Positions 9,481 to 18,057 of a stretch of DNA of 64,000 nt are shown here, in pieces. Source of the DNA: Chryseobacterium sp. G0186 (GTDB lineage Bacteria; Bacteroidota; Bacteroidia; Flavobacteriales; Weeksellaceae); assembly GCF_003815675.1 (NCBI RefSeq), contig NZ_CP033918.1, forward strand, positions 4,650,001 through 4,714,000, given 5' to 3'. The position numbers were made by a program, and so were the translations under genes. Each line of letters opens with the position of its first letter. The stretch's first letter is position 1. Under the pieces are notes generated by a model that was not told the origin of the DNA, made no database searches, and was given only the letters and a program-made list of their open reading frames with translations.

Positions 9481-10390
9481 TTATAGTACTTAAATTGTTA
9501 AATGTATCTGTTAATGTCTTTTTTACGGTAAATGACTTACCATAGATATAAGGGATATTTTGTACTATCTTACCGTTGTCAGCAGAACTGTTTAGTATAT
9601 AATTTCTGATATAAGCAATTCCTGTAGGAGAACCGTCCTGCATATTGATTTCATAAATAATGTTTATAGGATATTTATAATTGGGAACCGTTAATGTAGA
9701 ACCCAACCTCCTTAGGTCAATTTTATGAAGAATATGGCTGCAGTCATACAGATAATTAAAGCCGTTCAGATCCTGACTGCTAAAATTGAAGTATAAATCT
9801 GTGTTTGTATCAGTTATAGTAGCTCCGACTACTTTAGTATTACCACGTTGATCTGTTAATGCCACATTATAATTGCCTTCAGCCAGATCTGTAAAAGAGT
9901 TTGAACTTTGAGCAGATACGACTACCACACCATTAGTGTTTTTTTTAAATTCATATGTTACAGGGATTCTCTGGGTTACATTGACAGTTATATTTCCAAA
10001 ACAAGCATAAGAAAAAATATTGTTGAATTGTAATGCTGTATAGTTGTTGGCTATGGTAAATGAAACATTTTTAGTTGTAAGATTTCCGTTTATATTTTCC
10101 CTAATTCTGATCGTATATTTTCCCGCAGGAAGATTACTTTGAGTAACGATTAACGCCGTCTGATTTATAACGCCTAAAGATCCGTTCCGATCATTAAATG
10201 TTCCTGAACCGGACAGTCTCTGCAGTAAATAATCAAAAGTAGAGCCTAGGGTTGCATTGGTAATTCCAATAGTTACTTTTCCGTCACCATTACAGTATTC
10301 AGGCGTAACTGAAGGAGTATTTGTTGTAAACTGACCAGAGATATAGGAGGGCAGCATACAAAATAGAGTGAAAATTAGTATTTTCTTCAT
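9461..10390 (-). CDS. Exported SprB-repeat-like surface protein (about 309 aa)
   Basis: The start at 10390 gives the signal peptide MKKILIFTLFCMLPSYISGQ. An in-frame ATG two codons upstream is equally possible. The mature chain is beta-rich and has PKD/SprB-like repeats: YLLQRLSGSGTF, LPAGKYTIRIREN, LAEGNYNVALTDQRGN. The phrase G.Y.V.L.D..GN is typical of adhesins linked to gliding motility. A type IX sorting domain is not visible, and the C-terminus runs straight into the overlapping HTH1 gene. It is the cargo gene of the second cassette. The role is probably adhesion or surface display, by inference from repeats and location. Confidence 0.75.
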   Translation of the reverse strand: MKKILIFTLFCMLPSYISGQFTTNTPSVTPEYCNGDGKVTIGITNATLGSTFDYLLQRLSGSGTFNDRNGSLGVINQTALIVTQSNLPAGKYTIRIRENINGNLTTKNVSFTIANNYTALQFNNIFSYACFGNITVNVTQRIPVTYEFKKNTNGVVVVSAQSSNSFTDLAEGNYNVALTDQRGNTKVVGATITDTNTDLYFNFSSQDLNGFNYLYDCSHILHKIDLRRLGSTLTVPNYKYPINIIYEINMQDGSPTGIAYIRNYILNSSADNGKIVQNIPYIYGKSFTVKKTLTDTFNNLSTINAKSHI

Positions 10391-10571
10391 TTGCATATAC
10401 TTTTAAAAATTATCTTTAATCGGAATGTTAAAAGAAGGATCCGCTTGAATAAATTGTTTGTGCAAATTTAGAAGACCTATTAAGTTATTTTGAAAATAGG
10501 GTTTTGAATTTGAATAATTCAAAAATAAAAAAAAGATTTAAGGTTCTTTTAATCAGGATTTTGTAAAGTGT

Positions 10572-10916
10572 TTAGTTCAGATTTTTTATATAGTCTGAAG
10601 GAGGCATACCGGTTATTTTTTTAAAGATAATGCTGAAAGCTGAGTGTGAAATAAAGCCGGATTCGTCGGCTAGAGTACTTATTTTATAATTTCTGTATTT
10701 AGGATTTTGTTCCAGTTTTTTTATAATATAATAAACTCTTAACTCATTGATGTAAGTACTAAAGTTCTTATGAAAATCTTTATTTATTAATTCTGAAAGA
10801 TAAGTATTATTGGTATTTAGTGAATATGATAATGCGGATAATGACATATTTTTATCCAGATAACGTTCTTCTTTTTCAAATTCTTTTAACTTTTGTAATA
10901 TTGCTTTTTTTTTCAT
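10572..10916 (-). CDS. Stand-alone AraC-type DNA-binding domain (114 aa)
   Basis: This is essentially only an AraC/XylS DNA-binding domain: LDKNMSLSALSYSLNTNNTYLSELI, then STLADESGFISHSAFSIIFKK and the closing TGMPPSDYIKN. It is closely similar to the last 110 residues of the TPR-AraC protein at 11112 but lacks the TPR and membrane parts. It could be a 5'-deleted copy or a functional free regulator. The start ATG is followed by a well-formed domain, so it could still be translated. It lies 180 bp upstream of the exported gene at 9461-10390 on the same strand. Confidence 0.65.
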   Translation of the reverse strand: MKKKAILQKLKEFEKEERYLDKNMSLSALSYSLNTNNTYLSELINKDFHKNFSTYINELRVYYIIKKLEQNPKYRNYKISTLADESGFISHSAFSIIFKKITGMPPSDYIKNLN

Positions 10917-11111
10917 GGTTTGACCTTAATATTTTAGCTCTTATTGTTATTGCTAATAATTTTAGAGGAAAAAAGGGGATAGGCCCAGAAACAATAAGGA
11001 AAGGACTATGCAAATTTAAAGGTCTTTAAAACTTGTAAAAAAAATAGGCTTTTGAAATTGATGAATTAAAAAGTATTAGAAATTTAAAATTTTGTAAATC
11101 AGGCAACTGCA

Positions 11112-12035
11112 TTATTGTATGTTTTTAATATAAAATGATGGAGAAGTACCTGTAACTTTTTTAAATACTATTGTAAAAGCAGAATGGGAGATGAATCCGC
11201 TTTCTTCTGCTAATGTACTTATTTTATAATTTCTATACTTAGAATTGTTGTTTAATTTATCTATGATGTAAAATATTCTTAATTCATTAATATAGGTATT
11301 GAAGTTCTTGCCATGGTGTTTATTTATAACTTCTGATAAATAAGAATTATTAGTACTAAGTTTTGCTGACAGAACTGATAAAGAAATATTTGGATCAAGA
11401 TATCCTTTTTCTTTTTCGAACCGCTGCAGGGCTTTCAGTATTTCATTTTCTTTACTTTCAGTAATACCACCTTCATATTTTTGTTTTGTAATTGAACTTT
11501 GTTCCTTAAGAATTCCTTCTTTCACAATAGTTCTTTCCAGAGTTTTCTCTCTTTCTTTATATATCAATACAAAATGATCAAAAGCTTGCTTTTCTTTAAT
11601 TCGCTTATTACGTTGGAATAGATAGATTAATAAAGAAATGATAATACAGACTGATGTAATAATCATTATAATTATTGTTGAACTTTTTCTTTCATTTTCT
11701 TTAATCTGTGTAGATTTTGTATTAACGATTTGGTTTATGGATTCATCTATGCTGGCTTTTTTTAATTTATCGGTCTCTGTTTTTTTATTATCATACAAGT
11801 CTTTATACTTTTTAGCATTTACTGCATCATTAAGACCAAGATATGCATTAGATAATGCTTCATATATATTCTTTTTAACTTCTACCGAGTTTTTCGTAAA
11901 AGGCATTTGAGATATTGAATCACATAGATGTATAGCTTCTGGGTACCTTCCCATTTTATTATATAGAGTTACTTTCTGGCCTAATCCTTCAATTATATTA
12001 ACATCAGATTTTAGTTTTTTTGCCAGATAAATCAT
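11112..12035 (-). CDS. 5'-truncated TPR-AraC membrane regulator (307 aa)
   Basis: The chain starts inside a TPR region (GRYPEAIHLCDSI, EALSNAYLGLNDAVNAKKY) with no signal peptide. It continues to a transmembrane helix at about residues 122-144 (STIIIMIITSVCIIISLLIYLF), a linker and an AraC DNA-binding domain (STLAEESGFISHSAFTIVFKK). Complete members of this family have a signal peptide and several more TPRs, so roughly the first 200 residues are missing. Directly upstream, around 12036-12050, begins an unrelated plus-strand gene end that has also lost its 5' part. The junction is therefore a deletion or recombination scar. Probably non-functional as a sensor. Confidence 0.7.
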   Translation of the reverse strand: MIYLAKKLKSDVNIIEGLGQKVTLYNKMGRYPEAIHLCDSISQMPFTKNSVEVKKNIYEALSNAYLGLNDAVNAKKYKDLYDNKKTETDKLKKASIDESINQIVNTKSTQIKENERKSSTIIIMIITSVCIIISLLIYLFQRNKRIKEKQAFDHFVLIYKEREKTLERTIVKEGILKEQSSITKQKYEGGITESKENEILKALQRFEKEKGYLDPNISLSVLSAKLSTNNSYLSEVINKHHGKNFNTYINELRIFYIIDKLNNNSKYRNYKISTLAEESGFISHSAFTIVFKKVTGTSPSFYIKNIQ

Positions 12036-12378
12036 TCGGAAAAATACTACAGATAAGTGGGAACCACTACTAATAAACGCACCACGTTTTTTCTATTCGC
12101 CCTCAATTCCGATCAATACCAGTGTATCTGCAGGGTCTATAAACTTGTATACAAATTACAAGAACCAGTTCACCTCGCCTATGGCTAGTAGTACAGGTGC
12201 ATTAGGTGCTATTCAAACATTTGCAGCAAATGAACTTGAGTATTATGTTACTTGGTATGATAATACTATTTTTAATAATGTTGCGATTGACGCAAATGGG
12301 GTACTTACCTATAATATCCTAAGTACGGCAGATACTAGTAAGCCTACCTATATGAATGTTGTTTTTGTAGTAAAATAA
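12031..12378 (+). pseudogene. C-terminal remnant of a Chryseobacterium surface protein
   Basis: The frame is open from 12031. From 12052 it reads DKWEPLLINAPRFFYSPSI, continues through TNYKNQFTSPMASSTGALGA, and ends DANGVLTYNILSTAD to MNVVFVVK at 12378. This pattern (WEPLLINAP..FYSPSI ... FNNV.IDANGVLTYN ... VFVVK) matches the closing module of large flavobacterial secreted proteins as I know them. No start codon or signal peptide exists, and the 5' part is gone at the same point where the minus-strand TPR-AraC gene is cut. Confidence 0.7.
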
Positions 12379-12457
12379 TAATCGATTAACAATTTCTTTC
12401 GTTTTAACTATAATCATCTGCCTACCATAAGTTGATTTATTTGTCAAGATTATAACT

Positions 12458-15400
12458 ATGTTACAAAAAAAAATAATAAAAACAATCTCAATATTTTTAT
12501 TCTTGCTACTGTCATTTACTAAAGTATTCGCAGCAAATTATTATTGGGTTGGCGGCTCTGGAGCCTGGAGCGATATCAATCACTGGCGCACTACATCGGG
12601 CGGAACAACCTATCCCAGTGTGGTTCCCGGACCGGGAGATAATACCTTTTTTGATGGAGGCTCCGGTTTTACGGCAAGCAGCAAGACGGTAACTTTAGAT
12701 GTTACAGGAAATGTACACAATATTACCTTTTCGGGCAGTTCAGTAGCTCCTACATTTACCCAGAGTGGGTTACAAACTTTAAATATCTACGGTTCCAGTG
12801 TATGGCAGAGCGGTATGCCTGTTGTAAATATAACTAACATCTACTACCGCCATACCGGCGAAGCTAAAACCATTACCAGCAATGGTGTTATTACGGGAAA
12901 TTCGAATATCTTTTTAGAGGAAGAAAACTCCATCAGTCTTACTGATGCTTTTATTGCCAGCTATGCCATCTGGCATCAAACGGGAACGTTTAATACCAAT
13001 GGTTATAGTCTTACGACAAAGCATTATTATGCAAATAACGGGACAAAACCACAAACCTTAAATCTGGGTAGTTCTAATGTTTATATGACGGATTATGCAT
13101 CAACTTTCAATACCAATTCATCATATATTACCCTAAATGCAGGGACTTCCCATATTCATTTTACCGTTTTCGATAAAGCAAATAATGATAATTATTTTCA
13201 TGGATTGCTAACTTACGGGGGACAGACGTTCTACAATGTAACTTTTGAGAATGCCACTTCGAATGGAGGCGGAACTTTAGGGGGAAATCACAGTGGAAAG
13301 GTTTATTTTAACAAGGTAGAGTTTAAAGGTGATGGCGCTGTATATGGAGACAACCAATTCAAAGAGCTGGTTTTCAGTGCTGGAAGAACTTATACTTTTC
13401 CTGCAGGAAATACACAAACCATTACTTCTTTGTTTTCTGCCAATACACCACAATGTGGAGGGTGGTCTACCATCAGTTCTGGAACTTCGGACACCCAAGC
13501 CAATATAGTAGCGGCGGCAGGCGTTACCATAGATGTACGGGGTGCTATAATGAAAGATTTAAATTCATCTGGAGGAGCTAGTTTTGTGGCTAATAATTCG
13601 GTAAATAACGGCAACAATACGGGTTGGACGTTTCCTCCCTATACTGGGCAAAACCTGTACTGGGTTGGAGGTAGTGGTAACTGGAACGATAAATCCCACT
13701 GGTCGCAAACCACTGGCGGTACAGGAGGCTATTGTGTACCCGGACCGGGAGATAATACCTTTTTTGATGGAGGCTCCGGTTTTACGGCAAGTAGCAAAAA
13801 GGTAACGGTAGATAATATATCCTATACCCACAATATTACCTTTTCGGGCAGTTCAGTAGCTCCTACATTTACCCAGAGTGGGTTACAAACTTTAAATATC
13901 TACGGTTCCAGTGTATGGCAGAGCGGTATGCCTGTTGTAAATATAACTAACATCTACTACCGCCATACCGGCGAAGCTAAAACTATTACCAGCAATGGTG
14001 TTATTACGGGAAATTCGAATATCTTTTTAGAGGAAGAAAACTCCATCAGTCTTACTGATGCTTTTATTGCCAGTTATGCCATCTGGCATCAAACGGGAAC
14101 GTTTAATACCAATGGTTATAGTCTTACGACAAAACATTATTATGCAAATAACGGGACAAAACCACAAACCTTAAATCTGGGTAGTTCTAATGTTTATATG
14201 ACGGATTATGCATCAACTTTCAATACCAATTCATCATATATTACCCTAAATGCAGGGACTTCCCATATTCATTTTACCGTTTTCGATAAAGCAAATAATG
14301 ATAATTATTTTCATGGATTGCTAACTTACGGGGGACAGACGTTCTACAATGTAACTTTTGAGAATGCCACTTCGAATGGAGGCGGAACTTTAGGGGGAAA
14401 TCACAGTGGAAAGGTTTATTTTAACAAGGTAGAGTTTAAAGGTGATGGCGCTGTATATGGAGACAACCAATTCAAAGAGCTGGTTTTCAGTGCTGGAAGA
14501 ACTTATACTTTTCCTGCAGGAAATACACAAACCATTACTTCTTTGTTTTCTGCCAATACACCACAATGTGGAGGGTGGTCTACCATCAGTTCTGGAACTT
14601 CGGACACCCAAGCCAATATAGTAGCGGCGGCAGGCGTTACCATAGATGTACGGGGTGCTATAATGAAAGATTTAAATTCATCTGGAGGAGCTAGTTTTGT
14701 GGCTAATAATTCGGTAAATAACGGCAACAATACGGGTTGGACGTTTCCTCCCTATACTGGGCAAAACCTGTACTGGGTTGGAGGTAGTGGTAACTGGAAC
14801 GATAAATCCCACTGGTCGCAAACCACTGGCGGTACAGGAGGCTATTGTGTACCCGGACCGGGAGATAATACCTTTTTTGATGGAGGCTCCGGTTTTACGG
14901 CAAGTAGCAAAAAGGTAACGGTAGATAATATATCCTATACCCACAATATTACCTTTTCGGGCAGTTCAGTAGCTCCTACATTTACCCAGAGTGGGTTACA
15001 AACTTTAAATATCTACGGTTCCAGTGTATGGCAGAGCGGTATGCCTGTTGTAAATATAACTAACATCTACTACCGCCATACCGGCGAAGCTAAAACTATT
15101 ACCAGCAATGGTGTTATTACGGGAAATTCGAATATCTTTTTAGAGGAAGAAAACTCCATCAGTCTTACTGATGCTTTTATTGCCAGTTATGCCATCTGGC
15201 ATCAAACGGGAACGTTTAATACCAATGGTTATAGTCTTACGACAAAGCATTATTATGCAAATAACGGGACAAAACCACAAACCTTAAATCTGGGTAGTTC
15301 TAATGTTTATATGACGGATTATGCATCAACTTTCAATACCAATTCATCATATATTACCCTAAATGCAGGGACTTCCCATATTCATTTTACCGTTTTCGAT

Positions 15401-16429
15401 AAAGCAAATAATGATAATTATTTTCATGGATTGCTAACTTACGGGGGACAGACGTTCTACAATGTAACTTTTGAGAATGCCACTTCGAATGGAGGCGGAA
15501 CTTTAGGGGGAAATCACAGTGGAAAGGTTTATTTTAACAAGGTAGAGTTTAAAGGTGATGGCGCTGTATATGGAGATAACCAATTCAAAGAGCTGGTTTT
15601 CAGTACTGGAAGAACTTATACACTACAAATGGCTAATACCCAAACAACAGAAAGCTGGATATTGGGAGGCACGCCGTGTACAGTAACTTATGTACAAAGT
15701 AGTACTTCAGGTACAAGAGCTAACATTAATGTAACCGGAGGCAATACTAATTTTAATTTTGGTAACCTAAAAGATATCAATGCTTCGGGGCAACCCCTGC
15801 ATTTTGGCTCACAAAGTACTATTGCCAACCAAAATAATAACAATATTACCTATGATCCTTACGATCCGGGTGTTTTTCAAGGGTTAGGTCCGGATTGGCA
15901 ATGCCATGTAATAGATAATACAGATGCTAGTACTTATACACTTTCTACATCTGCATTTTATGGAAATAGTACAACAATTTATAGTTGGTACAAACTAAAT
16001 GACAGCAATTATGACCCATCTACCCCAATAAGTACAGCTTCTTCACTAGATATCCGTCTTTTTGGTTATGGTACTTACAAAGTAGAGGTTTCTTATACCA
16101 ATGGTGCAGCTATTTCTTGCACTGTGTCCGATGAGGTTAATATTATTAAAAAAACAGATCCGCCTATCGCTACCTCTAACGTTTGCAAAAAAGAGACCAA
16201 TACAATAGGAGATATTTCTATCTCTGGAAACAATATAAAATGGTATCCTAATAATTTATCAACTGCTGAGTTGCCATCTAATACTACAATTTTAAATGGA
16301 GAGACGTACTTTGCAAGTCAAACTATTAATAATTGCGAAAGTAAAAGAACGGCAATTACGGTTATTATTGTTAACTGCAATAATGTTCCAAGCATGATAA
16401 ACCCTTCGCTACCAATAAGAACTTACTAA
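12458..16429 (+). CDS. Giant secreted repeat protein with near-identical 371-aa units (1323 aa)
   Basis: A signal peptide (ending KVFA, about residue 26) leads into YYWVGGSGAWSDINHW, a motif that recurs as LYWVGGSGNWNDKSHW at the start of units 2 and 3. Each unit is 371 residues and beta-rich, and includes DNTFFDGGSGFTASSK, FSGSSVAPTFTQSGLQTLN and FHGLLTYGGQTFYNVTF. Unit 3 diverges after about 280 residues into an Ig-like tail (TCTVTY..., SWYKLNDSNYDP, ATSNVCKKETNT). The tail ends abruptly at PSLPIRTY without a recognisable sorting domain, so the 3' end may be lost. A broken HTH1 gene starts directly after the stop, marking this as a third, decayed cassette. Probably a surface adhesin. Confidence 0.85.
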   Translation: MLQKKIIKTISIFLFLLLSFTKVFAANYYWVGGSGAWSDINHWRTTSGGTTYPSVVPGPGDNTFFDGGSGFTASSKTVTLDVTGNVHNITFSGSSVAPTFTQSGLQTLNIYGSSVWQSGMPVVNITNIYYRHTGEAKTITSNGVITGNSNIFLEEENSISLTDAFIASYAIWHQTGTFNTNGYSLTTKHYYANNGTKPQTLNLGSSNVYMTDYASTFNTNSSYITLNAGTSHIHFTVFDKANNDNYFHGLLTYGGQTFYNVTFENATSNGGGTLGGNHSGKVYFNKVEFKGDGAVYGDNQFKELVFSAGRTYTFPAGNTQTITSLFSANTPQCGGWSTISSGTSDTQANIVAAAGVTIDVRGAIMKDLNSSGGASFVANNSVNNGNNTGWTFPPYTGQNLYWVGGSGNWNDKSHWSQTTGGTGGYCVPGPGDNTFFDGGSGFTASSKKVTVDNISYTHNITFSGSSVAPTFTQSGLQTLNIYGSSVWQSGMPVVNITNIYYRHTGEAKTITSNGVITGNSNIFLEEENSISLTDAFIASYAIWHQTGTFNTNGYSLTTKHYYANNGTKPQTLNLGSSNVYMTDYASTFNTNSSYITLNAGTSHIHFTVFDKANNDNYFHGLLTYGGQTFYNVTFENATSNGGGTLGGNHSGKVYFNKVEFKGDGAVYGDNQFKELVFSAGRTYTFPAGNTQTITSLFSANTPQCGGWSTISSGTSDTQANIVAAAGVTIDVRGAIMKDLNSSGGASFVANNSVNNGNNTGWTFPPYTGQNLYWVGGSGNWNDKSHWSQTTGGTGGYCVPGPGDNTFFDGGSGFTASSKKVTVDNISYTHNITFSGSSVAPTFTQSGLQTLNIYGSSVWQSGMPVVNITNIYYRHTGEAKTITSNGVITGNSNIFLEEENSISLTDAFIASYAIWHQTGTFNTNGYSLTTKHYYANNGTKPQTLNLGSSNVYMTDYASTFNTNSSYITLNAGTSHIHFTVFDKANNDNYFHGLLTYGGQTFYNVTFENATSNGGGTLGGNHSGKVYFNKVEFKGDGAVYGDNQFKELVFSTGRTYTLQMANTQTTESWILGGTPCTVTYVQSSTSGTRANINVTGGNTNFNFGNLKDINASGQPLHFGSQSTIANQNNNNITYDPYDPGVFQGLGPDWQCHVIDNTDASTYTLSTSAFYGNSTTIYSWYKLNDSNYDPSTPISTASSLDIRLFGYGTYKVEVSYTNGAAISCTVSDEVNIIKKTDPPIATSNVCKKETNTIGDISISGNNIKWYPNNLSTAELPSNTTILNGETYFASQTINNCESKRTAITVIIVNCNNVPSMINPSLPIRTY
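12540..13652 (+). repeat. 1113-bp repeat unit A
   Basis: First copy of a 1113-bp in-frame unit. Its first about 85 bp differ from units B and C. From about 12626 onward it is in exact register with B (12626 pairs with 13739) with only a few single-base differences, for example an ACC/ACT change just before 12900. Confidence 0.85.
13653..14765 (+). repeat. 1113-bp repeat unit B
   Basis: Second full copy. Comparison by eye with unit C shows almost perfect identity for the first 930 bp. Such low divergence means very recent duplication or continuing gene conversion. Confidence 0.88.
14766..15610 (+). repeat. 1113-bp repeat unit C (partial, about 845 bp)
   Basis: Third copy, identical to B by eye until about 15605, where the sequence AGTACTGGAAGAACTTATAC switches to a unique C-terminal region. 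The repeat therefore ends within the unit. Confidence 0.85.
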
Positions 16430-16431
16430 TA

Positions 16432-16512
16432 GATGATTTTAAAAATATACATATTGGACTATTAATTGGAAAAAGTTTCAGAAAGCAGGATACAAATATT
16501 ATAAATCTGTAA
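16432..16512 (+). pseudogene. Remnant of cassette HTH1 gene
   Basis: Starting 3 bp after the stop of the giant repeat gene, the frame reads DDFKNIHIGLLIGKSF and stops at 16512. FKNIHIGLLI matches FKDIHIGSLI and FKKIHIGSLV of the two intact HTH1 genes. The spacing after the cargo gene is also the same as in the first cassette. The start codon is lost and the rest is missing or scrambled before the IS remnant at 16560. Confidence 0.65.
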
Positions 16513-16559
16513 CTTTTTTGAATATGAACAATTTTAAATAGGTAATTTCTTAGGTCTCC

Positions 16560-16812
16560 TATAAACATCCTAAAAATGTATCCATTTAAAAAAAGAGTTG
16601 TGTTCATGTAATTAGGTTTTTGAGGTTCTCAAAGAACAAAAACATGGTGAGAGTGTCATAGAGATATGTCTTGAACATGGATATATAAGTTTAATAATTA
16701 TAGATCATAACACTTATGATATTATCTTTTATACTAAGGAATAGATCAGTAGAAATACAAAAATTAAACAGTTTTAAGTAAAAGGATTTTTACTATTAAA
16801 AAGCATCTTAAT
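16560..16812 (+). mobile_element. Decayed 5' end of an IS3-family element
   Basis: 16560-16592 resembles the orfA-proximal end of the intact IS nearby (both contain CCTAAAAATGTATCCATTTA). At 16615-16691 the plus strand encodes VFEVLKEQKHGESVIEIC, matching VFGILKEQEQGKSVIEIC of the intact OrfA. Stops and deletions follow. It is an old, truncated relative in the opposite orientation to the intact copy. Confidence 0.65.
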
Positions 16813-16839
16813 TGTAAGCTACCCAACTTTGTCTCCATT

Positions 16840-17670
16840 CTAAATGATAGATTGTTTCATTTTATACTTATACTCTTTAGGGCTTATATTTCCTAGTGCT
16901 TCATGTGGTCTGTTGTAATTATATTCTATCCACCATTGATTTGCTTTTTCTTCTGCATCCTGCAAGTTCTTAAAAACATACATATTAAGAAGTTCATCTC
17001 TACAGCTTTTATTCAGCCTTTCAATAAGGCTGTTCTGTGTTGGCTTTCCTGGCTGTATGTATTGAATATGCACCTTATTTTCCTGCGCCCACAACTGAAG
17101 AGTTTTGGAGATAAATTCAGGGCCATTATCTACCCGTATTCGTTGTGGTTTCCGCCCCTGCTGTTTTAACTGATCCAAAACCCTTACAACTCTTGCAGAA
17201 GTAATACTGGTATCAACTTCCATAGAAAGTAATTCCCGATTATAGTCATCAGCAATATTTAATATCCTGAACCTTCTCCCATCATATAAACTATCGCTCA
17301 TAAAATCCATACTCCAGCATTCATCAGACCTCAAAGGAATCTGGATATTCTCTTTAATACGGCTGGGTAACCTTTTTCTTATCCTTCTGCGGATACTCAT
17401 TTTTAAGGCTACATAAACCCTGTGAACTCGTTTATGATTCCAGCCATAGCCTAAATTCCGAATCTTATGATAGAGCTTCCAAAATCCGTAACCAGGATGT
17501 TCTTCCGAGATTTGCGTTAAGACGAAGATTAATTCATCATCATTTTTCTTGCTCTTATAACGATAACTACGCCTGCTGATACCAATTGCTAAACAACTTT
17601 TCCTTTCACTTAAATTGTAGGTATGACGGATAAAGTTGACAATTTCACGTAAACCAGAAGGCTTTACCAC
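16840..17670 (-). CDS. IS3-family transposase OrfB (DDE integrase)
   Basis: This is the catalytic part of the transposase. It has an HTH_21-like segment (EEHPGYGFWKLYHKIRNLG) and then an rve-type integrase core with all three acidic residues: Asp in CWSMDFMSD, Asp in VDNGPEF and Glu in SLIERLN. The family C-terminus is intact (WIEYNYNRPHEALGN, SPKEY). The frame is open from a GTG at 17670, but production is more likely by -1 frameshifting from OrfA at the heptamer A AAA AAG (17676-17670). It appears complete and potentially active. Confidence 0.9.
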   Translation of the reverse strand: MVKPSGLREIVNFIRHTYNLSERKSCLAIGISRRSYRYKSKKNDDELIFVLTQISEEHPGYGFWKLYHKIRNLGYGWNHKRVHRVYVALKMSIRRRIRKRLPSRIKENIQIPLRSDECWSMDFMSDSLYDGRRFRILNIADDYNRELLSMEVDTSITSARVVRVLDQLKQQGRKPQRIRVDNGPEFISKTLQLWAQENKVHIQYIQPGKPTQNSLIERLNKSCRDELLNMYVFKNLQDAEEKANQWWIEYNYNRPHEALGNISPKEYKYKMKQSII

Positions 17671-17930
17671 TTTTTTGACAAAACATCCTTTAAGGCTTCA
17701 ATCTCTAAACAGCGTTCTGCATAAAGTTTCTTAAGTTTTGAGTTTTCAGATTCTAATTCTCGCATCTTTTGAATATCTGAACTTTCCATACCCGAATATT
17801 TGCTCTTCCAACGATAGAAAGTTCCTTGCGTAATGCCATGATTGCGACAAATTTCAATAACACTCTTTCCCTGTTCCTGTTCTTTTAAGATTCCAAAAAC
17901 CTGGAGTTCCGAATATTTACTCTTTTTCAT
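17664..17930 (-). CDS. IS3-family transposase OrfA (HTH)
   Basis: I start at the ATG at 17930 (MKKSKYSELQVFGILKE). The frame continues 17 codons further upstream into the inverted-repeat region. The protein is 88 residues: a helix-turn-helix (SVIEICRNHGITQGTFYRWKSKY), then a leucine-zipper-like helix (MRELESENSKLKKLYAERCLEIEALK) used for multimerisation. It ends DVLSKKW, with the slippery run in the last codons and a 7-bp overlap with orfB in the -1 frame. It binds the IS ends together with the frameshifted OrfAB transposase. Confidence 0.88.
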   Translation of the reverse strand: MKKSKYSELQVFGILKEQEQGKSVIEICRNHGITQGTFYRWKSKYSGMESSDIQKMRELESENSKLKKLYAERCLEIEALKDVLSKKW

Positions 17931-18057
17931 ATTTAAATTTAAAATTTTTATTGTAAAAATTCTATCTTTAAATGGATACATTTTTAGGGAAGTTTACAGT
18001 TGCTTTAATTGCTTGCATGTTTTTTGAGCGTTGTTCAGGGGTATGCACATCCATAAA

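Larger units (their letters stand above)
16813..17998 (-). mobile_element. Intact IS3-family insertion sequence (about 1186 bp)
   Basis: The ends form imperfect inverted repeats. The left end is TGTAAGCTACCC at 16813. The right end, read from the minus strand, is TGTAAACTTCCC at 17998, and similarity extends about 30 bp with a one-base gap. Inside are orfA and orfB overlapping in the -1 frame, with a slippery A AAA AAG heptamer. No clear target-site duplication is visible at the flanks, which fits insertion next to a pre-existing decayed copy or later rearrangement. Confidence 0.8.

Noticed and set aside
13277..14944. Minus-strand open frames of 73-88 codons repeated inside the giant repeat gene
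   Set aside because: They recur with the 1113-bp period because the plus-strand gene repeats; they have no start context, domain or conservation of their own.
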